Positions 27,525-36,483 of a stretch of DNA of 64,000 nt are shown here, in pieces (within the stretch, counting starts at the first letter, position 1; each line of letters starts with the position of its first letter). A model generated the notes under the pieces. That model worked only from the letters and a program-made list of their open reading frames with translations. It was not told the origin of the DNA and searched no databases. This DNA comes from Saccharopolyspora_C sp047200635. GTDB lineage: Bacteria; Actinomycetota; Actinomycetes; Mycobacteriales; Pseudonocardiaceae. The position numbers were made by a program, and so were the translations under genes. The stretch lies in the NCBI RefSeq assembly GCF_047200635.1, contig NZ_JBJZOI010000005.1, positions 124,001 through 188,000 on the forward strand, in the 5' to 3' direction.

Positions 27525-28315
27525 GGCCGGCCGGACCGGTCGGCGTGCCCCGTGCGCTGTGGGTTCCGGCCCTGGTGGCGCTCGCGCTGATCGTGCTGCC
27601 GGTGCTGGGGCTGCTCACCAGGGTGCAGCCCGGGCGGTTGCCCGCCCTGCTGAGCAGTCCGGCCGCGCTGGACGCGCTGGACCTCTCGGTGCGCACCTCG
27701 CTGCTGGCGACGGTGCTCTCCCTCGGGTTCGGGGGGCCGCTGGCCGTGGTGCTGGCGCGTGCGCGCCTGCGCGGGCTGCGAGTGCTGCGCGCGGTGGTGC
27801 TGCTGCCCCTGGTGCTGCCTCCGGTGGTCGGCGGGCTCGCGCTGCTGTACCTGCTGGGCCGCACCGGGCCGCTGGGCGGTCCGCTCGCCGACGCCGGGCT
27901 CCGGCTGCCCTACACGACGGCGGCGGTGGTGCTGGCGCAGACCTTCGTGGCGATGCCGTTCCTGGTGGTCGGGCTGGAGGGCGCGCTGCGCTCGGCCGAC
28001 GAGCGCTACGAGCGGGTCGCCGCGACGCTCGGCGCGGGGCCGTGGCTGACGTTCCGCCGGGTGACGGTGCCGATGCTGCTGCCCGCGCTCGGTTCCAGCG
28101 TGGTGCTCACCTTCGCCCGCGCGCTGGGTGAGTTCGGCGCGACCATCACCTTCGCGGGCAGCCTGCAGGGGACCACCCGGACCCTGCCGCTGGCCATCTA
28201 CACCACCGCGCAGTCCGACGTGGACGCCGCGGTGGCGATGTCGCTGCTGCTGGTGGTGCTGGCGCTGCTGGTGATCGGGTTGGCCGGGACGAGGGCCGTG
28301 GAGGGACACGCGTGA
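27521..28315 (+). CDS. modB: molybdate ABC permease ModB
   Basis: A 264-residue inner-membrane permease with about six transmembrane helices. The cytoplasmic loop that contacts the ATPase is ERVAATLGAGPWLTFRRVTVP, typical of molybdate/sulfate permeases, and FVAMPFLV precedes it. ATGA overlap with modA and GTGA overlap with modC show tight coupling. Confidence 0.92.
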   Translation: MRPAGPVGVPRALWVPALVALALIVLPVLGLLTRVQPGRLPALLSSPAALDALDLSVRTSLLATVLSLGFGGPLAVVLARARLRGLRVLRAVVLLPLVLPPVVGGLALLYLLGRTGPLGGPLADAGLRLPYTTAAVVLAQTFVAMPFLVVGLEGALRSADERYERVAATLGAGPWLTFRRVTVPMLLPALGSSVVLTFARALGEFGATITFAGSLQGTTRTLPLAIYTTAQSDVDAAVAMSLLLVVLALLVIGLAGTRAVEGHA

Positions 28316-29409
28316 CCGGTCTGCACGCCCGCATCGAGTTCGACCGCCCCAAGTTCGCGCTGAGCGCCGAGCTGGACGTGGCCCCGGGGGAGGTGCTGGC
28401 GGTGCTCGGGCCGAACGGCGCGGGCAAGTCGACGCTGCTGTCGGTGCTGTCCGGCCTGCTCGTCCCGCACCGCGGCCGGGTCGTCCTCGGCGAGGAGGTC
28501 TGGTGCGACGCGGCCACCGGTCGGTCGGTGCCGACGCACCGGCGGGGTGTCGGCCTGCTGGCGCAGAACGCGCTGCTGTTCCCCCGGATGTCGGTGCTGG
28601 AGAACGTCGCCTTCGGCCCTCGCGCGGCCGGGAGGCGCCGGGCCGAGGCGCGCGAGACCGCCCGCCGCTGGCTGGCCGAGGTGGACGCCGCCGAGTTCGC
28701 CGACCGCCGTCCGGCCCAGCTCTCCGGCGGGCAGGCGCAGCGGGTCGCGCTGGCCCGCGCGCTGGCGGCCGCCCCGGACCTGCTGCTGCTGGACGAGCCG
28801 CTGGCCGCCCTGGACGTGGACTCCGCGCCCGCGATCCGCAGCCTGCTGCACCGGGTGCTGCGCGAGCAGCGGCAGCCCGCGGTGCTGGTCACCCACGACG
28901 TGCTCGACGCCGTGGTGCTGGCCGACCGGGTCGCGGTGCTGGTGGACGGCCGGATCATCGAGCAGGGCCCGACGCGCCGGGTGCTGACCCGCCCGGAGGC
29001 CGCCTTCACCGCGCGCCTGGCCGGGTTGAACCTGCTGGTCGGCACCGCCGTCGAGGACGGCGTGGACTTCGGTGGCGGCGTGGTCGCCGGGCGGGCGGCC
29101 GAGGAGCTGCGAGCCGGTCAGCGCGCCGCGGCGGTGTTCTCGCCCGCGGCGGTCGCCGTGCACCGGGACCGGCCGCGCGGCAGCCCGCGCACCGCGGTGC
29201 CGGTGCGGATCGGCTCGCTGGAGCCGCGCGGCGACGTGGTGCGGTTGCGGGCCGAGACGCGGACCGCCGAGCCGGTGCCGCTGGCCGCGGACGTCACCCC
29301 CGCCGCGGTCGCTGACCTGGGGTTGAGCGGTGACGACGAGGTGTTCTTCGTGGTGAAGGCGACCGAAGTGGCCATGCACCCGGTCTCGGGAGGATCATTC
29401 GGGTCGTGA
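28312..29409 (+). CDS. modC: molybdate ABC ATPase ModC
   Basis: A 365-residue ATPase. Walker A is LGPNGAGKST, the signature LSGGQAQRVALARAL, Walker B LLLLDEP, and the switch His in VTHDVLD. After the ATPase domain about 100 residues form a C-terminal TOBE domain (VPVRIGSLEPRGDVVRLRAET) that can bind molybdate and inhibit transport. The GTG start overlaps modB. The last bases overlap the HAD gene by 4 (GTGA), so the hydrolase is translated with the transporter. Confidence 0.9.
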   Translation: MTGLHARIEFDRPKFALSAELDVAPGEVLAVLGPNGAGKSTLLSVLSGLLVPHRGRVVLGEEVWCDAATGRSVPTHRRGVGLLAQNALLFPRMSVLENVAFGPRAAGRRRAEARETARRWLAEVDAAEFADRRPAQLSGGQAQRVALARALAAAPDLLLLDEPLAALDVDSAPAIRSLLHRVLREQRQPAVLVTHDVLDAVVLADRVAVLVDGRIIEQGPTRRVLTRPEAAFTARLAGLNLLVGTAVEDGVDFGGGVVAGRAAEELRAGQRAAAVFSPAAVAVHRDRPRGSPRTAVPVRIGSLEPRGDVVRLRAETRTAEPVPLAADVTPAAVADLGLSGDDEVFFVVKATEVAMHPVSGGSFGS

Positions 29410-30200
29410 CTGAGCAAGCGCCCTGGACGTATCTGATGGACATGGACGGCGTGCTGGTGCACGAGGAGCACATGGTGCCCGGAGCCGATCGGTTCCTGGC
29501 CGAGCTCCGCGAGCACGGCCTGCCGTTCATGGTGTTCACCAACAACTCGATCTACACCCCGCGGGACCTGCGGGCCCGCCTGCACCGGACCGGGCTCGAC
29601 ATCCCGGAATCGGCGATCTGGACCTCCGCGCTGGCCACGGCCCAGTTCCTCGAGAAGCAGCGGCCGGGGGGCAGCGCGCACGTCGTCGGCGAGTCCGGCC
29701 TGACCACCGCGCTGCACAACATCGGCTACGTGCTCACCGACCGGGACCCCGACTACGTGATCCTGGGCGAGACCCGCACCTACAGCTTCGAGGCGATCAC
29801 CAAGGCGATCCGCCTGGTGGAGAACGGGGCCCGGTTCATCGCGACCAACCCCGACGAGAAGGGGCCGAGCCGGGAGGGCACCCTGCCCGCTACCGGCGCG
29901 GTGGCCGCGCTGATCGAGCGGGTGACCGGCCGGGCGCCGTACTACGTCGGCAAGCCGAACCCGCTGATGATGCGCTCGGCGCTGCGGGCGCTGGGCTCGC
30001 ACTCGGAGAACACGCTGATGATCGGCGACCGGATGGACACCGACGTGCGCTCCGGCCTGGAGTCGGGGATGCAGACGATCCTGGTGCTCACCGGGATCTC
30101 GGACGTGAACACGGCGGAGCTGTTCCCGTACCGCCCGACCCAGGTGATCAACTCGGTGGCGGACCTGGTCGGCCACACCCACGACCCCTTCGGGATCTGA
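29406..30200 (+). CDS. HAD-IIA family sugar/nucleotide phosphatase (NagD-like)
   Basis: A 264-residue phosphatase of the HAD subfamily IIA. Motif I is MDMDGVLV (two catalytic Asp), motif II is FTNNS, and motif IV is IGDRMDTDV; KPNP carries the conserved Lys. NagD-type enzymes dephosphorylate nucleoside or sugar phosphates. The unusual point is the context: its GTG start overlaps the modC stop, making it the last gene of the molybdate operon. A perfect 16-bp hairpin follows. Confidence 0.87.
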   Translation: MTEQAPWTYLMDMDGVLVHEEHMVPGADRFLAELREHGLPFMVFTNNSIYTPRDLRARLHRTGLDIPESAIWTSALATAQFLEKQRPGGSAHVVGESGLTTALHNIGYVLTDRDPDYVILGETRTYSFEAITKAIRLVENGARFIATNPDEKGPSREGTLPATGAVAALIERVTGRAPYYVGKPNPLMMRSALRALGSHSENTLMIGDRMDTDVRSGLESGMQTILVLTGISDVNTAELFPYRPTQVINSVADLVGHTHDPFGI

Positions 30201-30216
30201 TCGGCGGTCGAGGTGA

Positions 30217-30255
30217 ACGGCCCGTTCGCCCGACCGGACCGGGCGAACGGGCCGT
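30217..30255. terminator. strong bidirectional terminator after the mod operon
   Basis: ACGGCCCGTTCGCCCG pairs perfectly with CGGGCGAACGGGCCGT (16 bp, 7-base loop). It is 16 bp past the HAD stop and 4 bp from the stop of the converging YccF gene. Confidence 0.8.
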
Positions 30256-30259
30256 CCGC

Positions 30260-30655
30260 TCAACCCCGGGTGGGCAGCCTGTCGTCGGAGTCGACGATCC
30301 GCTTGCCCAGCGGGAACAGCGAGACGGGGATCAGCTTGAAGTTCGCGATCCCCAGCGGGATCCCGATGATCGTGACGCACTGCGCGATGCCGGTGAGGAT
30401 GTGCCCCAGCGCCAGCCACCACCCGGCCAGCAGCAGCCACAGCACGTTCCCGATCGCGGAGAACGCGCCGGAGCCGGGCTCGTCGACGAGTCGGCGGCCG
30501 AACGGCCACAGCGCGTAGTTGGCCATCCGGAACGAGGCGATGGCGAACGGGATCCCGATGACGGTGATGGCGAGCACCACGCCGGCCACCGCGTAACCCA
30601 GGGCCAGCCACAGCCCACCGAAGATCAACCAGATCACGTTCAGCAGCAATTGCAT
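30260..30655 (-). CDS. YccF domain membrane protein
   Basis: A 131-residue inner-membrane protein made of two similar YccF halves. Each has a hydrophobic segment followed by IGIPFAIASFRMANYALWPFGR (first half) or IGIPLGIANFKLIPVSLFPLGK (second half). About four transmembrane helices are expected. Function is unknown; the family is widespread and occupies the same position in mycobacteria (Rv0870c, from memory). Confidence 0.88.
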   Translation of the reverse strand: MQLLLNVIWLIFGGLWLALGYAVAGVVLAITVIGIPFAIASFRMANYALWPFGRRLVDEPGSGAFSAIGNVLWLLLAGWWLALGHILTGIAQCVTIIGIPLGIANFKLIPVSLFPLGKRIVDSDDRLPTRG

Positions 30656-30731
30656 GGGCTCAGCCTGCCATGATCACCCACGCCGTCACCCGGGTGGTGA
30701 CCCCGAGATCTCCCCGAGGGCGGCCCCGGGA

Positions 30732-31505
30732 TCAGACGCGGAGCTCCCCGGCGAGCACCGTCACCGCCCGCCCGCGCAGCGCGACGCGCTCACCGCGCGG
30801 TTCGGCCCGGACGAACCCGCCGCGCGCCGAGACCTGCTCGCCGACGAGCTCCCCGCCCCGGCCCAGCTCAGCGGCCCAGTAGGGCGCGAGCTGGCAGTGC
30901 GCCGAGCCGGTGACCGGGTCCTCCGGGATGCCGGCGGCGGGCGCGAAGAACCTGCTCACGAAGTCCACCCCCTCCCGGTCGCCGCGCGCCGTGACGACCG
31001 CGCCCCGGTAGGGCCAGGCGGCGATCCGCGCCAGGTCGGGGACGAGGGCCCGCACCTGCTCGGGTCCGGCGGCCCGGACGAGCAGCCGCTGCGGGCTCGC
31101 GAGCACCTCCCGCACCTCGATCCCGGGCAGCGCCGCCGCCAGGTCGGCGGGGGCGTCGACCGGGCTCGGGGGGCTGGCCGGGAAGTCCATCCCGATCCAG
31201 CCGTCCCCGGCGTCGGTGCAGACGAGCTCGCCGCTGCGGGTGCCGAACCGCTGCTCACCGCCGAGCACGTGGGCGGTGGCGAGGGTGGCGTGCCCGCACA
31301 GGTCGACCTCGGTGGTGGGGGTGAACCAGCGCAGCGGCTTGGGCTCGGTGCCGTCGAGCACGACGAAGGCCGTCTCGGCGTGCTTGAGCTCGGCGGCCAC
31401 CGACCGCATCCACTCCTCGGGAGCGGGCGAGTCGAGCAGCACCACCCCGGCCGGGTTGCCGCTGAAGGGGGTCTCGGTGAAGGAGTCCACGACGTAGAGG
31501 CGCAC
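30732..31505 (-). CDS. PhzF family isomerase/epimerase
   Basis: A 257-residue enzyme of the diaminopimelate-epimerase fold. The N-terminal block DSFTETPFSGNPAGVV contains the usual SGNPA motif, and the second half has DPVTGSAHCQLAPYW. Glu45 in KHAETAFV is a likely catalytic residue by analogy with PhzF. The family performs isomerisation without cofactors; the substrate here is unknown and no phenazine genes are nearby. The GTG at 31505 gives the standard N-terminus (MRLYVVDSF). Confidence 0.87.
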   Translation of the reverse strand: MRLYVVDSFTETPFSGNPAGVVLLDSPAPEEWMRSVAAELKHAETAFVVLDGTEPKPLRWFTPTTEVDLCGHATLATAHVLGGEQRFGTRSGELVCTDAGDGWIGMDFPASPPSPVDAPADLAAALPGIEVREVLASPQRLLVRAAGPEQVRALVPDLARIAAWPYRGAVVTARGDREGVDFVSRFFAPAAGIPEDPVTGSAHCQLAPYWAAELGRGGELVGEQVSARGGFVRAEPRGERVALRGRAVTVLAGELRV

Positions 31506-31797
31506 GCCCTGGAGCTTATGAGGACGGGCGCGCTCCGACCGGCCACGCGCGGCGGGGGAGGGGAGGGCCGAGCCGAACCCGGACGTCACCCAGCGGGTCG
31601 GGGCCGCCCGTCGCCCCGAGCCGGGCGCCGCATCCGGGTGATCTCGGTGCCGGACTCCGAGCGGGCCGGGAATCAGCGCCCCGGCGAGCGAGCCGTTCCT
31701 CCTATCCTGGGCAGCGGAGCGATCACGCCTCAGGTGTGAACGACCGCGGGGTTCAGCCGAACGTCCGCGCATCCGCGCGGCCGACGAGGGGGATCAG

Positions 31798-32382
31798 ATG
31801 TCCGATCCGGCAGCGGCCCTGCGAGCGGTCGCCCACAACGTCCGCGCGGCCCGGCTCCGAGCCGGCCTCTCCCCGGACGAGCTGGGACGACGTGCCCAGG
31901 TCGGCAAGGGTGCGCTGGTGGCGCTGGAGAAGGCGCAGGGCAATCCCGACCTGGCCACCCTGCTGCGGCTCGCCGAAGCCCTCGGCATCTCCGCCTCGGC
32001 CCTGATGCAGGGCTCGCCCGCGGGCCGGGTGCGCGTGGTGGCCTCCGACGAGGTCGTGCCGCTGTGGACCGGGGAGCGCGGCAGCGAGGCCAGGCTGGTG
32101 CTCACCACCTCCGCCGCGACCCCGGTGGAGATCTGGCGCTGGCGGCTCGCCCCCGGCGTGGAGTACCCGAGCCACCCGCACCAGGCGGGCGTCGTGGAGA
32201 CGGTGAGCGTCACCTCGGGCCGGATGGTCCTGATCATCGACGGCGTCGAGCACGAGGTCGGCGAGGGGCAGACCGCCACCTTCGACGGCGACACCCCGCA
32301 CGCCTACCGGGGCGCGGGCGGAGCCACCTGCGACCTGGTCATGACCGTTCAGCTGCCCCCGGGGCCCGCGCCCGGGGCGTGA
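31798..32382 (+). CDS. XRE family regulator with C-terminal cupin
   Basis: A 194-residue regulator. Residues 8-65 are an XRE helix-turn-helix (VRAARLRAGLSPDELGRRAQVGKGALVALE). The C-terminal cupin (EYPSHPHQAGVVETVSVTSG, ending HEVGEGQTATFDGDTPHAYRG) probably binds a small metabolite or metal. Such proteins often control nearby catabolic genes; the PhzF gene diverges from it and the acyl-CoA ligase follows. A strong terminator at 32478-32513 separates it from the ligase. Confidence 0.87.
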   Translation: MSDPAAALRAVAHNVRAARLRAGLSPDELGRRAQVGKGALVALEKAQGNPDLATLLRLAEALGISASALMQGSPAGRVRVVASDEVVPLWTGERGSEARLVLTTSAATPVEIWRWRLAPGVEYPSHPHQAGVVETVSVTSGRMVLIIDGVEHEVGEGQTATFDGDTPHAYRGAGGATCDLVMTVQLPPGPAPGA

Positions 32383-32477
32383 GCCGCGTCCCGGGTGACG
32401 GTGGACGCATGGCGATCACTCGAACTCGCGTTCTACGCTCCTGGGGCGCTCGGGGAGGGGAGTCCTCGCACGCGCAC

Positions 32478-32513
32478 GAACGCCCCGCGCCCGGTTCCGG
32501 GCCCGGGGCGTTC
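32478..32513 (+). terminator. terminator after the XRE-cupin gene
   Basis: A 17-bp stem with one mismatch (GAACGCCCCGcGCCCGG against CCGGGCCCGGGGCGTTC) and a minimal loop, followed by gtctctc. It is about 95 bp past the stop and 86 bp before the ligase start. Confidence 0.7.
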
Positions 32514-32598
32514 GTCTCTCCCGAGTTCGCCCTCGACTTCGACCGGCACCGGGGGCAATCATGAGTGCGCCTCGTCACACCGGCGTCGGGAGGGCACT

Positions 32599-34236
32599 GT
32601 GGACACCGTCTGCTCGCGCGAACCCAGCTACGACTCCGGGACCTCCGCGGTCCCGCTGCTCGGCGACACCATCGGCGCCAACCTGGACCGCACCGCCACC
32701 CGCGTTCCTGACCGCGACGCGCTCGTCGAGCACAGCGGCGGCCGGCGCTGGACCTACCGGGAATTCGTGGCCGACGTGGACGCCCTCGCGCTCGGGCTGC
32801 TCGACGCCGGCATCACCCGGGGTGACCGGGTCGGGGTGTGGGCGCCGAACCGGGCGGAGTGGACGCTCACCCAGTACGCCACCGCCAAGATCGGCGCGGT
32901 GCTGGTCAACATCAACCCGTCCTACCGCCGGCACGAGCTGGAGTTCGTTCTCGACCAGGCAGGCGTGCGGATGCTGATCGCCGCGCCGCGGTTCAGGAGC
33001 TCCGACTACGCCTCGATGATCGAGCAGGTTCGCCCGGGTCGTTCCGCGCTGGAGCAGGTCGTGCTGCTCGACGATCCCGGCTGGGACGCGCTGCTGGAAC
33101 GGGGGCGGGCAGCCGATCCGGAACGACTCGCGGCGGCGGGGGCGGAGCTCGGTCCGGACGACCCGATCAACATCCAGTACACCTCGGGCACCACCGGTTT
33201 TCCGAAGGGCGCGACCCTGTCGCACCACAACATCCTCAACAACGGCTTCTTCGTCGGGGAGCTCTGCGGCTACACCGAGCTCGACCGGGTCGCCATCGTG
33301 CCGCCCTTCTACCACTGCTTCGGGATGGTGATGGGCAACCTCGCCTGCACCAGCCACGGCGCGGCGATGATCATCCCCTCCGAGGGGTTCGACGCGGGCA
33401 CCGCGCTGGCGGCGGTCGCGGCGGAGCGCTGCACCTCGCTCTACGGGGTGCCGACGATGTTCATCGCCGAGCTCGACCACCCGGACTTCGAGGACGTCGA
33501 CCTGAGCTCGCTTCGCACCGGCATCATGGCGGGCTCGCCGTGCCCTGCCGAGGTGATGAAGCAGGTCATCGAGCGGATGGGCATGACCGAGGTGGCGATC
33601 TGCTACGGCATGACCGAAACGAGTCCGGTCTCCACCCAGACCCGCGCCGACGACTCGCTGGAGCGCCGCGTCAGCACCGTCGGCCGGGTCGGACCGCACC
33701 TGGAGATCAAGATCGTCGACCCGGTCACCGGCCGCACCGCGTCCCGCGGCGAGCCGGGCGAGCTGTGCACCCGCGGCTACTCGGTGATGCTCGGCTACTG
33801 GGAGCAGCCGGACAAGACCGCCGAGGTCATCGACGCCGCCCGCTGGATGCACACCGGCGACCTCGCGGTGATGGACCCGGCCGGGTACGTGAGCATCACC
33901 GGGCGGATCAAGGACATGGTCATCCGCGGTGGCGAGAACGTGTACCCGCGCGAGGTCGAGGAGTTCCTGCACACCCATCCCGACGTGCTGGACGTCCAGG
34001 TCATCGGGGTTCCGGACGAGCGCTACGGCGAAGAGCTGATGGCCTGGATCCGGCTCCGCGAGGGCGCCCCGGAGCTCACCGCCGAAGCGCTGCGGGAGTT
34101 CTGCGCGGGGCGGCTCGCGCACTTCAAGATTCCCCGGTACGTGCACGTGGTGGACGAGTTCCCGATGACCGTCACCGGCAAGATCCGCAAGGTCGAGATG
34201 CGCGAGCAGGCGAAGACCCTCCTGGACCAGCGCTGA
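32599..34236 (+). CDS. AMP-binding acyl-CoA synthetase (FadD-type)
   Basis: A 545-residue adenylate-forming enzyme that activates a carboxylic acid with ATP and joins it to CoA. The P-loop-like motif is YTSGTTGFPKGATLSHHN, with CYGMTETSP, YWEQPDKTAEV, MHTGDLAV and IKDMVIRGGENVYPREVEE, ending in VTGKIRKVEM with the catalytic Lys. Size and motifs match medium- or long-chain acyl-CoA synthetases. The GTG at 32599 has GGGAGGG about 5 bases upstream. It converges on the R2lox gene with palindrome array B between. Chain-length preference cannot be read from the sequence. Confidence 0.9.
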   Translation: MDTVCSREPSYDSGTSAVPLLGDTIGANLDRTATRVPDRDALVEHSGGRRWTYREFVADVDALALGLLDAGITRGDRVGVWAPNRAEWTLTQYATAKIGAVLVNINPSYRRHELEFVLDQAGVRMLIAAPRFRSSDYASMIEQVRPGRSALEQVVLLDDPGWDALLERGRAADPERLAAAGAELGPDDPINIQYTSGTTGFPKGATLSHHNILNNGFFVGELCGYTELDRVAIVPPFYHCFGMVMGNLACTSHGAAMIIPSEGFDAGTALAAVAAERCTSLYGVPTMFIAELDHPDFEDVDLSSLRTGIMAGSPCPAEVMKQVIERMGMTEVAICYGMTETSPVSTQTRADDSLERRVSTVGRVGPHLEIKIVDPVTGRTASRGEPGELCTRGYSVMLGYWEQPDKTAEVIDAARWMHTGDLAVMDPAGYVSITGRIKDMVIRGGENVYPREVEEFLHTHPDVLDVQVIGVPDERYGEELMAWIRLREGAPELTAEALREFCAGRLAHFKIPRYVHVVDEFPMTVTGKIRKVEMREQAKTLLDQR

Positions 34237-34271
34237 CTCACCACCCGGCGACCACCCGTCCCGCCCACCGC

Positions 34272-34491
34272 GATTTCCCGCGAAATCCCCTGCCCCAGCC
34301 GCCCCGGATGCGCGATTTCTCGCGAAATCGGTCCTGGCAGGGCGAGCGGGTGCGCGATTTCTCGCGAAATCGCGGTGGCCCGCCAGCCGCGCGGCCTCGC
34401 GAAGTCCCCCGGCTCCGGCCGGCCTGGGTGCGCGATTTCTCGCGAAATTGCTCTTGGTGGGGCGGGGTGGGGTGGAACTTCTCGGGAAATC
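34272..34491. repeat. palindrome array B (5 copies)
   Basis: Copies start at 34272, 34314, 34356, 34434 and 34476. The first three are exact GATTTC-N4-GAAATC and are spaced 42 bp apart; the fourth has one mismatch and the fifth a degenerate left arm (AACTTC), but these two are again 42 bp apart. Spacers between copies are GC-rich and different from one another. The array lies between the converging acyl-CoA ligase and R2lox genes. Confidence 0.85.
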
Positions 34492-34530
34492 GCGGGTGGT
34501 GGTGCTCGGCCGGGGTGGGGAGCGGAGGCC

Positions 34531-34573
34531 GGACGGGGCGGCGTCCCGCCCGGTCCCCGGGAGGGCCCCGTCC
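34531..34573 (-). terminator. hairpin downstream of the R2lox gene
   Basis: GGACGGGGC at 34531-34539 pairs with GCCCCGTCC at 34565-34573, enclosing smaller GC stems. Its base is 3 bp past the R2lox stop, between that gene and array B. Confidence 0.5.
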
Positions 34574-34576
34574 CGG

Positions 34577-35536
34577 TCAGGTTTCGGCGAGTTCCGCCGC
34601 GTCCTCCTCGCCGAACTGGTCCTCCAGCCGCTCCGGTGAGGCGTCCACGTCGATCTGCGCCAGCGGCATCCCGCGCGCGGAGGCGATCGCGCCGAGCCTG
34701 CGGGCGGCCCGGTCGGTGGCGTAGGCGGCGAGCTCCTCGGTCTCGAGCTGGAACGGCCGCGTCGCGGGGGCATCGGCGGGCACCCACTCGATCAGCGCCA
34801 TCGCGTGCGGCAACAGCTCCTGCATCATCTCGTCGACGTGGTCCCAGTTCTTCTCGTCGGCGGCGACGTGGCGACGGCACGTGAAGGTGCCCCAGGCCAT
34901 GTGCCTGCGCTCGTCGTCCCCGATGTGGCCGATGAGCCGCTGCATCCCGGGGAACAGCCCTCGGCTGCGGCAGATCTTGTTCCAGGCGTAGTAGCCGGTC
35001 AGCGCCAGCGAGCCCTCGACGACGTGGTTGTAGGTGACGGAGGCGCGGATCTGGTTGCGCGGGCCCGGGTCGGCGTCGAGCGCGTGCAGCACCGTCGGCA
35101 GCGCCTCGTAGAAGATCGCCCGGTAGCCGGGGTTGTCCTCGACGAATTCGGTGAGGTCCTCGGTCAGTCCCACCGCGTCCATCCACAACCGGAACGCCTG
35201 GGTGTGCTTGGCCTCCTCGAAGGTGAACTGGGTGAGGTACATCTCGTCGCCGAACCGGCCCTCGGCGGCCATCGCGGCGAGGAAGGGGCGCAGGTCCTGG
35301 GTGACCGCTTCCTCTCCGGCGATGAACTCGGCGCAGAGCGCGGCGACGCTGCGCCGCTCGTCGTCGGTCAGCCCGGCCATGTCCCGGGCGTCCTGCTGGA
35401 AGTCCAGGTCGGCCGGATTCCAGAACTTCGCGTTGCCCTTGGCGAACAAGCGCAGCGGGAGGGAGTCCCAGTGGAGACCGCCGGGGCGCAGGGAGTGGAA
35501 GTCGTCGCGGTGCTTGCTGCTGTGCGTGGTGGTCAT
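34577..35536 (-). CDS. R2-like ligand-binding oxidase (R2lox, Mn/Fe)
   Basis: A 319-residue four-helix-bundle ferritin-like protein, very close to mycobacterial R2lox (Rv0233 type). Predicted ligands of the heterodinuclear Mn/Fe site are Glu75, Glu108, His111, Glu174, Glu209 and His212. Val78 and Tyr169 correspond to the residues that form the Val-Tyr ether cross-link. Val in place of the R2 radical-chain residue, together with the EEAKHTQ and DDERRHMAW signatures, marks it as R2lox and not a ribonucleotide reductase subunit. It binds a long-chain fatty-acid-like ligand and probably oxidises hydrocarbons. The acyl-CoA ligase next door converges on it. Confidence 0.9.
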   Translation of the reverse strand: MTTTHSSKHRDDFHSLRPGGLHWDSLPLRLFAKGNAKFWNPADLDFQQDARDMAGLTDDERRSVAALCAEFIAGEEAVTQDLRPFLAAMAAEGRFGDEMYLTQFTFEEAKHTQAFRLWMDAVGLTEDLTEFVEDNPGYRAIFYEALPTVLHALDADPGPRNQIRASVTYNHVVEGSLALTGYYAWNKICRSRGLFPGMQRLIGHIGDDERRHMAWGTFTCRRHVAADEKNWDHVDEMMQELLPHAMALIEWVPADAPATRPFQLETEELAAYATDRAARRLGAIASARGMPLAQIDVDASPERLEDQFGEEDAAELAET

Positions 35537-35673
35537 GGACAGCTCCAGCTCGCCCGGGGGTGTGAGTGGCGTTACATTCTCCGATTTTCGATACTCGGTA
35601 GTTCCGCGTCAAGGTCCGAGCGGGGGAGGTGAGCTCGAACGAGCGGTCCGGCGCGGCGGTTAGCCTGCACGGC

Positions 35674-36276
35674 GTGACCGCGACCGTCGGATTCGACCTC
35701 GACCTCACCCTCATCGACCCCAGGCCAGGCATGATCGCGGTGTTCGAGCGGCTCAGCGAGGAGTTCGGCCTGCCGCTCGACGGCGAGCACTTCGCGGCCA
35801 ACCTCGGCCCGCCGCTGCCCGACGTGCTGCGCACCTACGGCTTCGACGAGCTGGTGGTGCACCGGCTGGTCGCGCGCTTCCGGGAGCTCTACCCCGAGCT
35901 CGTCGTCCCGATCACCCGGCCGATGCCCGGTGCGGGCGAGGCGCTCGCCGCGGTGCGCGAGCGGAGCGGGCGAGCGCTCGTGGTCACCGGGAAGTTCGAG
36001 CACAACGCCGCCCTGCACCTCACCGAGCTCGGCTGGGAGGTCGACCGGCTCGCCGGGGACGTGTTCGCCGCCGCCAAGGGCGACGTGCTGCTCGCCGAGC
36101 GCGCGGACGTCTACGTCGGTGATCATCTCGGCGACGTCGTCGGGGCCAAGTCCGCCGGGGCCACCGCGGTCGGAGTCGCGACCGGGCCCTATCCGGCCGA
36201 GGAGCTGCTGGCGGCCGGTGCGGACGTCGTCCTCGGCGACCTCACCGAGTTCCCCGCCTGGCTCGCCGCGCGCTGA
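35674..36276 (+). CDS. HAD family hydrolase, phosphoglycolate-phosphatase-like
   Basis: A 200-residue HAD phosphatase. Motif I is GFDLDLTLID, motif II lies around VVTGKFE (Thr, with the conserved Lys nearby) and motif IV is YVGDHLGDVVGAK. The helical cap domain sits between motifs I and II, as in the Gph-like group. Substrate is unknown. The GTG at 35674 gives MTATVGFDLD, the expected short N-terminus; a GTG at 35629 would add 15 residues. Its stop abuts the stop of the converging 68-residue gene. Confidence 0.82.
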   Translation: MTATVGFDLDLTLIDPRPGMIAVFERLSEEFGLPLDGEHFAANLGPPLPDVLRTYGFDELVVHRLVARFRELYPELVVPITRPMPGAGEALAAVRERSGRALVVTGKFEHNAALHLTELGWEVDRLAGDVFAAAKGDVLLAERADVYVGDHLGDVVGAKSAGATAVGVATGPYPAEELLAAGADVVLGDLTEFPAWLAAR

Positions 36277-36483
36277 TCAGTCGCGGCGGGTGCGCAGCAC
36301 CGAGCCGACCACGCCGACCACCAACCCGAGCGGGGCCAGCAGCGTCGCCAGGTTCAACCACACCGGCAGGTCGGTGCGGCCCGTCGCGTAGAGCGCGAAC
36401 ACGGCGAGCACCGCCATGACGCCTGCGGCGAACAGGGACAACGCCAGCGGGAGCAGGACGGGGCGGGAGGGCGCTGCGCTCAT
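36277..36483 (-). CDS. small two-helix membrane protein
   Basis: A 68-residue protein with two hydrophobic segments (about 9-32 and 42-62) and a basic C-terminus (RTRRD). I do not recognise a family. The frame is tail-to-tail with the HAD gene with no intervening bases. It has a good hydrophobic pattern and a normal start, so I judge it real though uncharacterised. Confidence 0.6.
   Translation of the reverse strand: MSAAPSRPVLLPLALSLFAAGVMAVLAVFALYATGRTDLPVWLNLATLLAPLGLVVGVVGSVLRTRRD

Noticed and set aside
34577..35536. Class I ribonucleotide reductase beta subunit
   Set aside because: The metal-ligand spacing, the Val78/Tyr169 pair and close similarity to R2lox, plus no nrdA nearby, favour the oxidase.
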